Assembly: GCF_040436345.1 (NCBI RefSeq)
Contig: NC_133220.1
Span: forward strand, 10,981,664 to 11,045,663
Source: Pagrus major
Lineage: Eukaryota; Chordata; Actinopteri; Spariformes; Sparidae
Reading direction: 5' to 3'
Length of the DNA: 64,000 nt
Position 1 is the first letter of the stretch. Every line of letters begins with the position of its first letter. A program made the position numbers and the translations under genes. Below the pieces are notes generated by a model. That model worked only from the letters and a program-made list of their open reading frames with translations, was not told the DNA's origin and ran no database searches. This document shows, one piece after another, positions 24,600 to 37,813 of this stretch.

Positions 24600-25900
24600 C
24601 GAAGCTCACTCACACTGGACGAGTGGTGACGGAGCCACTCTGACGCCATCTTGTGGCCAAAGACTATCATCGCTCTGGACATTTTTAAGCTTTAGGACTT
24701 CGACTGTGTGTATTTGGGGCTTAAAGGAGGTCCTAAGCCTGAGATAAGTTATAGGTGGTCAAGGTAAAGGTAACTTCCTGGCTTTTGCTGGATTATAAAT
24801 AAATAATTAAAATCAGTGCTTTATGTTTTTGTTACTTTGCTTCATGTATTGTCACCTGAAAAACACAAATCCACTGTGGACATAAAGAGGAAGTGAAACA
24901 TGATGTCACCAGTTGTAATGGGGTCATATATTGAGAACTTGATGGCACAACTGGATGGCAAGGGTTGTTTAACATACAATGCTCTGTGATATAAATAAAG
25001 ATTAAAATAAATTAAAACATTTGATTCCCTACTGCATTGATGATAAAGTTTATAAGTAACAAACATTTAGTGTTCCTTTTTTAAAGGTTACAAATTGTAT
25101 CTGTTTATAAATCCGGTGTGTGTTGTTAGTTACTAAGCTGTATAGTCTTGTAAAAGTCAACAACTTATATACTTCACTTTTCTGATAGATGGCTCAACAA
25201 AATGAACCACAGTGCAAGTCTTACACAAGCAGAAATGGGAAATAAGACATTGAAAATAAGAAAAGTGGTGGTTAGTAAATATGCAGAAACTTTAATTATT
25301 TTGTATGCACAGAAAAGTTACAGCTGTATATACATTTTACATTGAGGAAACGAAACAAAGAGCTTAGCTAGCTTTTTTGTCTCAAGTTATTAGCTTAGCA
25401 AACAACTTAAGACAAAAAACATAAAAACACATAACATCATGATGAAATAAATACTGATGAGTCAAAGAAGTTGTATTAATCCAATCTAAGAGGAGATGCA
25501 CATCACTGGTAGCTGTCATTTTAAATGCATTCAACACACAGTATGTTGTATGTTCTGTTGCTAGGGGGTCTCGATAATAACAGTAGGTATCGGATGATGT
25601 CGTGAAATAGCAGGGTCATGGGTTTGATGTCTTCATTAGTAAACAACCACTGTTGCTGATAAAAAATAATCAATAATCTTATTCTCATTATGTTTGCTCA
25701 TGTTCACTGATTTCGTTCCTCACTCAAACAACAAAATATCTATGTCTAGCCATTTTATATTTTGAAAATATATCATATATCTTTATTTTAATGGGTGTAA
25801 GAAAACTATTTTTTAGAGAATGAACAGTAGGCCCCTATCTCTGCATTATGATTATTACTTAAGAAATAAACAGGATAAGGGCAGGATGAAGACCTGAATG
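24600..25900. other. Non-coding stretch after the let-7 pair
   Basis: AT-rich DNA with no further hairpin, gene or clear repeat that I can recognise. I looked for miR-10/99/100 and miR-125 type seeds, which accompany let-7 in other clusters, and saw none. Confidence 0.5.
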
Positions 25901-25905
25901 GAAGC

Positions 25906-25911
25906 TTTATT
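25906..25911 (-). terminator. Candidate poly(A) signal of the A3-type receptor gene
   Basis: AATAAA on the minus strand (in GTGAATAAAGCTTCC), 1.3 kb after the receptor stop codon. Assigned by position only. Confidence 0.35.
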
Positions 25912-27219
25912 CACAGAGTGTTCATTTTCTGTTAAACAGGCTCATCCTGTATAAGAAAAGTATGCAGATAAAAAAATAAGGAAATACTAGAACAATGATC
26001 ATGCCTCAGGAAGATAAAAACAGACTTTATGCAAAACAAAGCCTATTAAGTAAGTATGATTGTGCAAAGTAAAGAAAATCATAAGACAGAATTGTACAAA
26101 AGGTTTATAAAAAATATCAGATATAATCATCTCTGATGCAGTATTCACAGGAAATAATCTACTCAATTATCTCTGTTCATCTAAATGGCTTGTTTCACAG
26201 AAACCTCAAGCAGTTATTGTGTTAACTACACAGTTTATGAATTGGTCTGTCCTGTTGTGATTCATTGAATATCAAATTAAATATTCATAAAACATATCAC
26301 TAAGTCAGGAGTCATCAGTTTACTCTGATAGAAAAGGGGTCCCTTAAGTAAAAGCTTGGGAACAACTGGTTGATGTTGTTAGTACAATTAGTAGTTGGTC
26401 ATGTATTGGTGATATTAAAACCGACTGACCAGAAAAACATGAACATCTGTGCAATGTAATGCTATCCAACAGAAAAGCTCTGCAAAAAATGTTTCCCTTT
26501 CTGGGGCTTGAGACTGTGTCAGAGACTAGTTGACTCAGCACTTTTGTCATCTTGGAGGCTGTACTCTGTGGGGTTGCTGCGGTACACTGCACTGTTTTGA
26601 AATGAGTGTCTAATGTCTCGTCTACTGCCATTTACATGGGGGGGAGACAAAATATGATAAAAAGATTTCTATCTTAATCCAATCCATGAACAAGTCTGAA
26701 AAAATAACAAAGAAAATATTGTTGCAGGCCTGATTATATTACACATTTGTACATACATTTCTTTTTCTGGTCAAGTGTACACTCAGTACAGAGCATGTTA
26801 AAGTCTAAGCTTGGTTTACGTATATCTAATGTAAAAGTTGCATTTTTTCAAAGATTTCCAAGACAGGGTGTGCTTTCTGTTGAAATGAACAATGAAGAAC
26901 TGGAACTTGAACAGAAACTCAAATACAAAAGTGATATGAAACTTGGTTTAAAACTAAAGCCTTTAAGACAAGTGGAAGTTGCCTTTTTCCTCTATAGTTT
27001 TCGCAATAAACCCATATATAGAGGGCACACAAACACAACCACATTTCTGTACAGATCTTTCAGTGCACATGGCTAGATTTGCTTATACAGATTGTCATCT
27101 TCACCCATTAAAAACTGGCTTTCTTACCTTTTTACGCAATATTTTACATTATTTACTGTGTCCAACAGTCAATCAAACTTGGTCCTTGAAAACAAAGAGG
27201 CAAACCAGGATGTCTTCAT

Positions 27220-28778
27220 TCATTCATTTTTTGCCACACTGTTCAAGTTACTACTGGGGTTGTTGTCTGTTGTCTGGCTTGTCTGAGATCCTTGCTCTTC
27301 TCCACATGCAACATATTCTTTCCAGAGCTTCAGATATGCTGCCTTGATCTTTTGTATTTTGAACGTATACACAACTGGGTTTACGGCTGAGTTAGCGTGA
27401 GAAAGCAGGATTCCAACATAGAAAGCTAATTCTGGTACATCACCGATCTGACCAAAGTAAGTGATGCAGTTCATTGTGTGTAGAGGGAGCCAGGACAGGG
27501 CAAACAGAGCCAAGACCAAAGACAGAGATCCTGCCAGCTGTTTCTCTTTCCTTAGGTAGTTCAGGGACTGGTTTTGAAATCCGTTGCCTGGTTTCTCACG
27601 GAGGTTACCTCGAATATTGTAGAAAATGTAGCCATACAAAACGGTCATCACCAACAGAGGGATGAGGGTGCAGAGTAAAAAGTTGAAGTAAACCAGGTAT
27701 GACATGGGGATCACTGCTATAAACTGGCAGACAATAGTAGAGTTCACTGACTTAGACAAGGTTTCACGGTTGTACCATCCAAGCATGGGAGCAAAACTCA
27801 GTGGTATTGCAACAAGCCAACATGCTGCTACCACAAGCCAAGAGTGTCTCTGTGTTACAGTCCTTTTGTACCTAAAAATAAAAGCATAAATGATTGATGT
27901 AGTCAACTGTGCATTCAAAACATGTTCAGTACAAATAGCAACTATATAAAAGCATGAAATCATTGCAGTGATGAACAGTAAATAATGCCTTTTTTATAGT
28001 GCAAGCCATGCAAAGGGTTCAGAGATGAGGATGAGATAAAATGGATAAAAATGTAAAGCTTCTAATTCAAGCCATGCCTAGCAGCGATATTTTTTTTTGG
28101 ACTACAAGTAATGGTTGTTTTTATTATTGATTAATCTGCTTATTATTATTCAAGGTTAATCATTTGGCAAATAACACATTTTTTAAAAATGTGGTTTTTG
28201 AGAGCCCAAGGTTCAAATTGCTTTTGTTATCCAACCAACAGGCCGAAACCCAAATACTCTTCATTTACAAAGAAGGCAGCTAATCCTTACATTTAAGAAG
28301 CTGGAACCAGCAAATATTTGACATTTTTGCTTAGTGATTACTCAATTATCAAAACAGTTGCCAACTAATTTTCTTTTGATCAACTAACCATTGCAGCTCT
28401 ACTATTTACTTTTCTCTACATAATAAACCATCCACAAAAAAAGTCTTACCTGAGAGGGATACACACCCGGAGGAATCGGTCCACTGCAATGGCCATGAGA
28501 GACAAAACTGAGACTAGGGTCAACAGGATGACCACACAGCTGATGAAGAGACAGCCGTAGAACGAAGTCTTCACTTGTCTGTCCACCACCACGGCCAACG
28601 GGATGGCCAAGCAGCCAACCATAAAGTCAGCCACAGCCAGAGAGACGATGAGGCAGTAGGTAGGCTGCTGAATGATTTTACTTGTCCAAAGTGCCAAAAT
28701 AACCAACATATTCCCAAGACAGCAGCTAACAGCAATGAACACCTCCAATAACGTGTAGATCACCTCTCCCACAGCCAT
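27220..28778 (-). CDS. adora3: Adenosine receptor A3-like, two coding exons
   Basis: Class A G-protein-coupled receptor for adenosine at the plasma membrane; A1/A3 types lower cAMP through Gi. Exons 28778-28450 and 27871-27220 join across phase 2 (CTCAG with GTAC) to give 326 residues; human A3 has 318. Seven membrane segments are visible. Helix 2 has [10 protein letters not shown]; helix 3 ends AVDRFLRV, so the usual DRY is DRF. Helix 6 has [14 protein letters not shown] and helix 7 [18 protein letters not shown]. The Asn in MNCITYF and the His in SHANS match adenosine-contact positions. The third outer loop (FGQIGDVP) lacks the A1/A2A CPxC motif, and the GILLSHANS tail end resembles A3. An NST glycosylation site lies in outer loop 2. 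I chose MAVGEV as the start; an in-frame ATG 18 codons earlier would add [18 protein letters not shown]. The intron carries a MITE at 28100-28401. Confidence 0.92.
28100..28401. mobile_element. hAT-type MITE inside the A3-type receptor intron
   Basis: Contains TTATTATTGATTAATCTGCT, GGTTAATCATTTGGC, AGAGCCCAAGG, CAACCAACAGGCCGAAACCC, GAAGCTGGAACCAGCAAATA and ends TTGCAGCTCTA. This is the full order of blocks of a very common teleost element. It fills about half of the 578-base intron. Confidence 0.85.
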
Positions 28779-28849
28779 GACTGAATGTGAGTCCGAGCGT
28801 GAATGTGCTGTGCTGTGCTGTGCTGTTATCATTCATCTCTGTCTTGTGA

Positions 28850-31800
28850 AACCTTTGAGGAAGTCCTCAACCACTGTGCCTTCTCTGTAATGCTTTGCAT
28901 TTGCTTTTGCTTTTTTTTTTTTTACTATATTTGTTTATCACTTTTAACTTTTAATTCTGTGTCAAAAAAACTGCCGGCTGTTGCAGTAGATTATATGAAT
29001 GAAAAGAAAATGGGTTACAATAAGAGCCATAGAGTTTTTAATTTGTCAACAGAAAACTATTTAAAATTTCATGAGGACAAATGGGACTGGTTTTCAGATA
29101 AATACTTGCTTATACTTTTGGATTCCCATTAGCTCACATAACCTGTTTTAACTTTCATAGAAAGGTTCAGTTTTGAGATTATTAACGGAAATGTTTCACC
29201 ATAGGGACTACTTGTTTTATAACTCACCCCTGGATCCTTTAATTTTTTTAGGAACTTTTTTTAAAAATGTAAGTTTACAATCATAATAAGGGTAAAAAAC
29301 GAACTTGACCTTAACAGACCTTCCGAAACGAGCCATAAGATAACCACGTGCGCTTATGCCCGCCCACGCTCTGCAGGTGTGCTCTGGTACTTAAAAAAAT
29401 AGCACTACACCTCTGGGGGTGAGGGTAGTATATTACAGGGCAATTGGGGTGCTTTGTTTAACTTTCATATGTTTGTGTTGCCAAAGTCAGAGTTAGTGAG
29501 GAAAGCAGTAGTTACTGCATTTAATTTTAGTTTTATGAGTATGTGTTTAGCATGTTTAACTGCATGTTATTGCAGCCACAGTAAAGCACATTACATCTAA
29601 TATGCTGAAACACTTGTGACAGTAGTGACAGTATTGCCAAATCCATGTCGTAGCAGGATGTGACACCATTGACGGTGATTAAAACCAATACACCACCCAC
29701 CCTTACTGTAAATCCATTAGTGTCTTACAGGAGCTAAATGGTATTCTGCTGCTGATGTCTATCAAGTTACACTTTTGATAAATTATGTTGCTGATAGCAC
29801 TGAAGTAAGTTCAGTTCTCGTGTGTCGTGGGCTTCTAACAGGATGTGAACATGCAGAGAAGTGATAAATTGATTTCTTTAACATCAACACATCATCTAGA
29901 TTGTGTTCTGAGCACTGAATGCAGTTTCAGGAAATAACCACTGCTTCTTCTAACCCTGATCCTAATCTAAACTCTGAAATGCTCGATTCATTTTTTCCTC
30001 TCTCGTGGTGTCTTGTCTTTGGACTGGTGGTTATGGTGGCGGTTGGGTATAAGCATTATCTACATCAGTTACATAAATTAAAGTTACTGACTCTCTGGAA
30101 CCTGTCTCAGTAATTAAAATCATATCTTACCACCGCACTTGCACTGAAAATGACCTCAGTTATCTATTCCCAAACAGAAGGTATCACAGTAAAATCTTCT
30201 GTCTTGTTAATGAACATATTTTCCTTCAAATTTAAGCCTAAATTAAAATTACTTTTCTGTTCATTCACTTTTAAAAACATTGCTTGACTTTGTTTTTATG
30301 TTAATAATTTACATAGGTGATTAAAATTAGGCTATCTGCTGCCATTTACCTGTCAGCTAGAAAGAAAATCTCCCACTGAACAAAAATGTCAAAATCAGTT
30401 GACAACTCACTAACTTTTCCTAAACTAACCCTTTATTCCTCATCACATTGTGCTAGCCTTGACCAAAACAAAAAACTGAACAACACAATTTGATGATACT
30501 CATCATCAAGGCCATCTTACCTCACTGAAGTGGCCTAACTCCTGATTCATAGCAGATTATGGTTACACATATTTAAAATGCAATCTGCAGTAGAGTAAAC
30601 ACTCTACACATCACACCAGAGACCTGGAATCAAATTTCTCACATACAATTTTCATCAGTCTTTACTGATCTTTCCTCCTGGTCGCCTCCATTTTTCGTTT
30701 GCAACATATAAAACTAGCTTAGAATTGAGAAAGATTAAGAAAAGAGCAATATATCAACACCATATCATCTTAGATTTTGGACATCGTTTTATCGCCTTAT
30801 GGTAAGTGTTATCTTTTCCTGGTTTTAAAGGCTGCATTACAGTAAAATGATGTAATTTTCTGAACTTGTCAGACTGTTGTACTTGTTCTAATACTTGCTT
30901 TAAGATATTGTGATATTATTTTAAGGCCATATCACCTAGCCCTATTTAAAAGCACTAATAAACAGATTGTAGGTAACTATGTCCCAGCTTTTAGTACACC
31001 TTGGCAACAAACTGCAAATGTCCTTGCAGCAACCTACCTACAGCTCATAAATACTACGGTTGAGTTCAGATATTTTACAAACCAAATAATCTTTCAATGC
31101 AAAATAAGCAGTGTGTACTTCTGGACTGAGCAGCCAGTACATCTGCCATGTAAGTTATTTGCATTAATTTCCTTTGCTGTGTGTTTCAAGTGATAGTTAG
31201 GGTCTTCTAATGTGGGGTTGTCTGAGGTATTTATCCATAGTCTGTATTACCTGCAGTAGAGGACTGTGCTTGTAGCTACAGCAGGGAAGCAGAACATTGT
31301 ACTGCTGTAAATGGTACCAACAGCAAGACGTATTTCAGCCACCTAAAAGAAGTGCCACCTAAAAAAATACAGTACATACCCGTTTCAGTGTATGCTATAT
31401 TCTGACAGTTTTTGGCGCTTTACATTGCCCTCAGACAGCCGCTGAAAGTCAGACCCAAACAGCTGATCTGTGGCATAATACAGGGCACGGCTGTGTTTGT
31501 GTGTAGGAATACAGATGTTGTACTGCTGACGGCATGTAGTACCAAAGGAAAATGCTGTCTGTATGATTTCGGCTTTATTGTTCAAATGGCAGGGAAATTA
31601 AAATTGGACGTGCGTCTGGGCTCGTAAGGAGGGTTTGAGGACAAAAATCAGTAGCTGGATTGGAAACCCCCATCCCCCTCCACCCCAATATATAGAGATT
31701 CAAACATAACAATAGAAAAACTTCAACTTCTTCATGACCAACTTCCAATGCCCCTCAAAAAGGAAGTGCTCCTTAACAAAGTTTGGTTCCTGCATTGATG

Positions 31801-32670
31801 TGTTTCCTCGGTTCTTAGTTTAGTCAGTAAGTTTCAGTGTTAAGTCCATTCAGTCAGTTTCAGATCCGTTCTATTCTGTGTGCCGTGTCAAATTTAGTTC
31901 TGGTTGCATCTGAAAATAAAACAGGCAAAGGGAATGTGGGGCTTGTGAAACAGACCTACTACACTCCTCAGGAAGGAGAGATGATTAGGTTCAACGGTGG
32001 CTCTCCATCGCCTTCATCAAGCACAGAATCCAGAATCCAAAGTCCGAGGCACTTCAGAGGATCTCAAAAAGCCTGCAAACAACAGAGCTATTACTTTCAG
32101 TCCCTAAGTCTCAACTATCTATGGAAATATTGAAATGTCACATCATCAAAACTATATATAACAAATTATATTAATTAAGTTGTTTTAAACTGTAAAGCAT
32201 CTCCTTGTATAAAACATATTTTGTTCTTGTTACATCAATCATGAATTATGATTTTTAACATTTTAAACTTGAATCATGGCTTTTGAAGATTTTACCAATG
32301 CAGCTTACACCATTAACTGACGTGTCTGTACGCAGCATTAACTTGTTACACACCTCAAATTTCTATAATTAATATAACATCCTGGTGCATATACTTTTTC
32401 ACATTTCCATTCACATTTCACCATCATTCTGCAAAAGAACCCAATTAGCAGCTAAATAAAAGATAAATAAAAGAACTTTGTTTTTTGTTTTTTATTATTC
32501 AATTAGAAAATTAATGCAGAACTTATCTTTTGACACACTTTAATATCTTACTGCAGCAAAATTTCAGCCTGAAATTAAATACAAGCTCTCTCCCTGCAGT
32601 ACCATATGCTGCCTATCCGACTAAGGTAGTTAGCTGTGTTAGCTTAGCTTAACGTTAGCTACGAATGCAC
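28850..32670. other. Intergenic AT-rich stretch upstream of the A3-type receptor
   Basis: Between the receptor start exon and a candidate promoter at 32.7-32.9 kb. If that promoter belongs to the receptor, this is its 5' intron. It holds a MITE right end at 30745-30944. Otherwise I see nothing assignable. Confidence 0.5.
30745..30944. mobile_element. MITE right-end fragment
   Basis: Ends TTTTAAGGCCATATCACCTAGCCCTA (shown here as TTTTAAGGCCATAT, then CACCTAGCCCTA). The inner part has GACTGTTGTACTTGTTCTAA and GATATTGTGATATTATTTTA. It is related to the element at 23679-23997. Confidence 0.65.
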
Positions 32671-32674
32671 TCAC

Positions 32675-32960
32675 CAAGACATGGCAAAAACAGTAATTAA
32701 CCAGCGGCACATTTGGGTCGTAGATCGATATTCTTGTCTGTTGTCCGTACTGCTCGAGTTCACGTACAAATTAATAAACTATTCATATATATTTTGTAGT
32801 TCAACTGAGTTTCTTTTGGCTTCACACTCTGTCCTTATCGCTTTTGCGCTCCCCGTGGTGTTGAACTTGCTACCCGGATGGGGCGGGACTTAACTAAGTT
32901 CCGCCAATAGGTAACTTTCACGTGCGCCGTCCAACCAATAAGATGTAAACAAAATCATTT
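32675..32960 (-). promoter_or_regulatory. Candidate promoter and first exon, minus strand
   Basis: A small island of CpG-containing DNA in AT-rich surroundings. It has a GC box (GGGGCGGG at about 32879), two CCAAT boxes (CGCCAATAGG, AACCAATAAG) and CACGTG-like CACGTGCG. On the minus strand the DNA then runs to a clear donor, CATGTCTTG followed by GTGAGTGC (GT at 32674-32673). This would fit an untranslated first exon for the A3-type receptor 3.9 kb further on, but no acceptor link can be proven. It could also serve an unseen transcript. Confidence 0.4.
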
Positions 32961-33319
32961 TGACAGGCAGGCATGTTAAACTATCCAGTTCTCAAAAATA
33001 AGACTGAGAGTGAAGTACATCTATGTAACATTGTCTCTCCTGGGTTATATAAACATAAACTAATAATAATAATAATAATAATGATGTAATATGATATTAG
33101 GCCGACTGACCCTCTGATTCATTAAGAAGGAGAATGAAGAACAAGCAGTATGTTGTTGGTCTCATGTGGCTTTGGTCCATTACTTCTGCAAAAAAAAATG
33201 GAAATACTGCACTGTGCTTTCAATAGCTAACATTTGTTCTTGTTTTGGCTCCCAAAAGCATGAAGATGTACGGCATTTCCCGGTATTTAGGAATAATGGT
33301 ACATTAGCTACTTAACAAT

Positions 33320-33560
33320 TCATTAAAGTTGGTGCTATCAGAGTGATCAGATGATGACAAAGGGTTGTTTACACTTGGCACAGTTATTATGACTGACTCA
33401 TGCAGCATTATTGCATAATCATGTAATTACAAAATGTGATGTGCAAGCCCAGAAGAACCTAAGCATGTCACTAGTTTCACTTCATTTATCATCATGAATG
33501 GAGCCCAGATATTAATGAGCTGGCATGACACAGAGAAAAAGATGTGCAAGCTTAGCAAAC
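33320..33560. promoter_or_regulatory. Possible conserved non-coding block
   Basis: Contains TGACTGACTCATGCAGCATT (an AP-1/MAF-like site), then ATTGCATAATCATGTAATTA (POU/homeodomain-like) and GATATTAATGAGCTGGCATG. No repeat family or open frame is evident. The call rests on appearance only. Confidence 0.2.
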
Positions 33561-35379
33561 AATGACTTTCTTAAAATGTACCATACAGCAAACAAAATAA
33601 ACATGAAGATATGAAAGTGATGATAGCCACAGTATCTAGAGGAACTAGGGTCTTGCTGAGAAAATGCTTTTGTCAGTTTTCCCCATAACAATGCTCAACA
33701 ACAGAGGAACCACCAAACTACCATCCACACACTGGTTGACCTAATGCTGACACTTGTAACATAATCAGTCACAATTAATCAGGTTTTTCTTTTAATTGTA
33801 ATGTGTCTCATAGTAGGCTATGGCATAGTCTTGTTTTAATTAATAACATGAGAATACTAGGGCCTTTGAGAAAACTTGTAAAAAAAAAAAAAGTAAAAAA
33901 TTCTGAAAAGTAGCGCCTACTTTGAGCTGGTGCAACGTAAATCCACTTTAATGTCAAACAAAATTATTGCAGAAAATGATTCAAATGAACTGATTTTTAT
34001 CCATTGAGCTCCATAAAATGGAAACACGACTGTTATTTTCACTAAAACAGAAACAGCACAATCTAAATGTATTGACCCTACAGCTGTCTCCTGTTGCTCT
34101 CAGCTTGAACTTGTATTTTTCAGACTGGGAAGGTGTGCAGTTATGCATCTTGTTCACGCTGTTTGTTAGTGTAATGTTAGCTGCCTAGCTAGTCTTTGAG
34201 GGTAGCTGTTGGCAGCAACTTTTTTCCCCTTGTAGGCTACTTGTTGATGGATAACTGAATGTCCAATGTAGCATCAAAGATGACTATTTAAGCTACTCTG
34301 CATTTTTTTTTGCTTTTTTGCTTTGGCAGGTAAGTGTCTATGTTATAGGCTAGGCTAAACATGGCCTAATTTTCCCCCTAAGGTGTCCTGACCAAGCCCC
34401 AAGGGAGGGCACCAGGCTTTGAAGCCAACTTTCGCAGTGGCTGAACTGTGTAATTAAAACATCACGTGGTGTACTGGGGCCCAAAAATACATTTGGAAAG
34501 TCCTGAAGAGCCGCAAGATTAAATCATTTTATCTCTATTCGAGTTAGCTTGGTGCTAAACTGGGAGTTGGGCCACTACCTCCAACACTGCATCTAGGTTT
34601 TGATGTAACGTCCTTGGTTCTGACTCATACATTGAAAACATTGGAGTGCGTGCAGGAAAATGTTTTGCATTGTGTGAATCTTCGACCCAGCCTTATCTAT
34701 CATTTGCTTATCAGGACACATGTATACATATCCAAAATTTAATATGAAACTGTCTTGTCCCCTCATCATTATAGCAGCTATTTCCAGCGCACACGCTGAC
34801 TATATGCCATGTAGAGAAATGTTATAAGCAAATAAGCAAATAGGGCCCATTGGTGTTACATCTGGTGGACAGAAACACAGCTATAAGTTTAAGTATACCA
34901 CCATTTTTGCTGATAAACTTAATAGTGTGAGCATGTGTCTTTGAGTTTATAATCTTTAAAAGTCAAAAAATGCTTGAATCCTATTATCCGTATTGGATTG
35001 AAATAGCAAAAGCGACATTTGAACACAAAGGGGAAATACACACACAAGCAGGGTGGACACCAGGTCTGAGTAAGGCTGCACAATAACTGCCTTTGGTTTG
35101 ATGCGTCATTGTTTTTTTCTTATCACAGCTTTAACAGGTGAGCCGATGAACAAGTCAGTCTCCAGCAAAACTCACTGTATGTAAATCCAGTTCCTGCTTC
35201 ACATAGTATGAATAAGAACCTGCAAGGAGCTGAAGTCTTTCACTGCTGTAGATGGAGTTGATCTGTGCATAATATAATATTCACAGCCACTCCCTGTTTA
35301 TTAATTTGAACACTCAGATCCTTTAGGCAAACTGCTGGTTGATCGATTAATATAGACACAAACGGAGACGGCATAGCAG

Positions 35380-35560
35380 CAGAGTGAAATAAATTCTACA
35401 TTAAACTTGAAAGCTTCATGAGGATGTTGAGAATAATTTTGTTAATTGGAACCGGTAATAGAAGCTGTACTGTCATGTAATCCCTGTGGCGCATGTGCAA
35501 GCGGATCCCTGCAAGGTCATAATCAAATTAATTATTTCTGTTTATAGATAATGATGTGTT
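35380..35560. promoter_or_regulatory. Possible conserved non-coding block
   Basis: Contains GTTAATTGGAACCGGTAATA, CATGTAATCCCTGTGGCGCA and AATCAAATTAATTATTTCTG. It is a non-repetitive stretch with clustered homeodomain cores. Low confidence. Confidence 0.18.
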
Positions 35561-37375
35561 TCGTGGCGTAACCTAAGGAAACCGTCTGTAGAGGAATATC
35601 AGTCAAAGACATTTTCATGGAGCCTTTAAAATAATGTGTATTTTAGTGTGGTATGCTGAAAACACAAGTCTACAAAATGTTTCAATCTGCAGAATTGTAA
35701 TAGGGTTCATGTCATGTTACATTAATTTTTCATATGTAACCACAAATACAAAGGAGAGTTTTTATATTACTGGATCGATTCAAGCCGGAAAAAGAAGCGA
35801 GCAAACTGCGACAAACAATGAGGGTTGAACAATAAAAGTGCAACAAATGCAGTATGATGGTCCTCTTGAGTGCTGAACCAATACATTTGATAGATACCGC
35901 AGTATATATGGCATTTACAGTTAATGCGTTTCCAGTTGAGATTGCATGTAGGGAGTCCCACTTGAGATAATTAAGCCATGTGGGATGACAGAGGCCCAAT
36001 AAAACTGATTCAGTGTCAGCTCATGAACACTCTGATGCATAGACCAGAGCCTGAGATCACAGGCAATATCCCAAAACAACAGTCTGAGTCATCGCTTTCT
36101 CTAAGAAGAAAAAAGGAAAAAAACTGAAGTCATCAGCATCAGAGTGAATATATTTACAGGCAGACATTGAATCTGCTTCCTTAAGCAACTGAGGACCATC
36201 TCAGTGATTGCCTGCTCAGTGATACTTGCTGCCAAAGTCTTTTCATGCTCAGACGGACAATTAAATTAAGTTTTTGAAAGTAATTGAACTTTTGGAACCA
36301 ATTCCTACCTGCAGTTTACCTTGCAGTCCAAGTTGTGTACGTCTGGACATTATGTGGAGAACAACATAAAGAGATTTTTAAAAAATGTGCTTTTGCAGGT
36401 TGGCAGTGACAATAAAACATGTGATAACAATTTTTTGAGAAACACCTCTAAAGTGTTCAAAAAATGACAAAAGCATAAAGAGATTTGTACCGCTGAATAG
36501 AATTCAGTTAAATGTCGTGCTGACATATTTTAGTAGTGACAGGAGATGGAATAAGTGATGAAGTGGAGGTGAACCGCCAAAACATGTCCCTCACGTATTG
36601 AAGTGATTCGATTAAATTGGAAAATAAGTGCACACAGTTTTGGTCATCCTTATGACAGTCAGAGACTTCAGTCATACTAAAGATGATGAAATGTAACAAT
36701 AATGGATTCATCACCGCCATGAAATATTAATATAAATGGTTTCCATTAAAACCTTTAAAAGGAGCGTATGGCCAGAATTTTAGAATTTAGCTTAGCTTAG
36801 CATAAAGATAAGGAGAAGTGGAATCAACTGGCTCTGTACAAAGTTAACAAACCCAGCACCTACCAGCACCTCTAAAACTTGCTTATTAACAAGTGACGCC
36901 TGGTTTGTTAAATTTTTTAAAAAAGAGGAACAAACAACCAAGTGTAAAAATGACACATTGTGGTTTCAAGAGGGGACTATTTTTTGGTTGGAGGAGGTGA
37001 CTTCATGGGGTCTTGTCATCCTCCTGAGGTTGAATGATAATGAACTTTTGAGAGTAAGAAAGACTAATCACAATATATTGATAACTACTGTTTATGTTCC
37101 AAGCATTTTTAAAAACATCCCGAGGTTAATAAAGAATTGTTACCACAACGAGTACTGAACAGTTGAAAATCAAACTTGTCAGTGCTATCTGATAGACAAA
37201 CTGCAATGTTAACTCTATTTCTCAATCATACTGTATCTTTAGCATGGCATCTTAATTACTCACTAATGCAGATATGGATAAAACTGATCAGCTCTAATGC
37301 AGACCCACCCGTCATTAGGGGAGAGCATGTTGTTTGTGACACCCTCAAATAGCTCACAGTTCCTCTCAAAAACCA

Positions 37376-37378
<3 letters not shown>

Positions 37379-37434
<56 letters not shown>
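37379..37434. repeat. (CA)n microsatellite
   Basis: About 28 uninterrupted dinucleotide units, 0.4 kb upstream of the A1-type receptor start codon. It produces false Cys/Val open frames on the minus strand. Confidence 0.98.
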
Positions 37435-37436
<2 letters not shown>

Positions 37437-37813
37437 AATATGAGCAAAACTACTGCTGCAGACTGCTGCAGAAAGCAAAGTCCCTCCCCTTGATTTTATG
37501 ACTCCATGAGAGTGACTAAGAGAGAGAGTCAGAGTAAGGATGTAGAGGAGTAGTTATGCACTGGTACCCACTTCTGAGGAGAGCTTGAACCACATACTGA
37601 GGATTCATCATTCTTCATCCCTTCATGAACGCAATGGCAACTCATTGCGTAAACACTGCAGAGAAAAAGTAGTGTTCTTTCAGGTGGAGAACATACATAG
37701 TGGAAGATGTTTTTGCTGAAGCAACCCCTAAAGTGGAGGCTAGAATTTTCAACAACTAATTTTCATTTTTTAACAATCTAAGTAAAGGTAAGCAAGGCCT
37801 GTGCACAGTCAAA

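Larger units (their letters stand above)
32965..37790. other. Intergenic stretch between the two adenosine receptor genes
   Basis: No recognised gene. It includes the TAA tract at 33060-33082, the CA repeat at 37379-37434 and two blocks that look like possible conserved elements (33320-33560 and 35380-35560). The 37500-37800 part probably contains 5' untranslated sequence of the A1-type receptor, but its exon borders are unclear. Confidence 0.5.

Noticed and set aside
26747-27347. Plus-strand frames of 109 and 122 codons
   Set aside because: They cover the 3' untranslated region and end of the A3-type receptor in the opposite direction and look random.
37256-37478. Cys/Val-repeat frames on the minus strand
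   Set aside because: They are produced by the (CA)n microsatellite.
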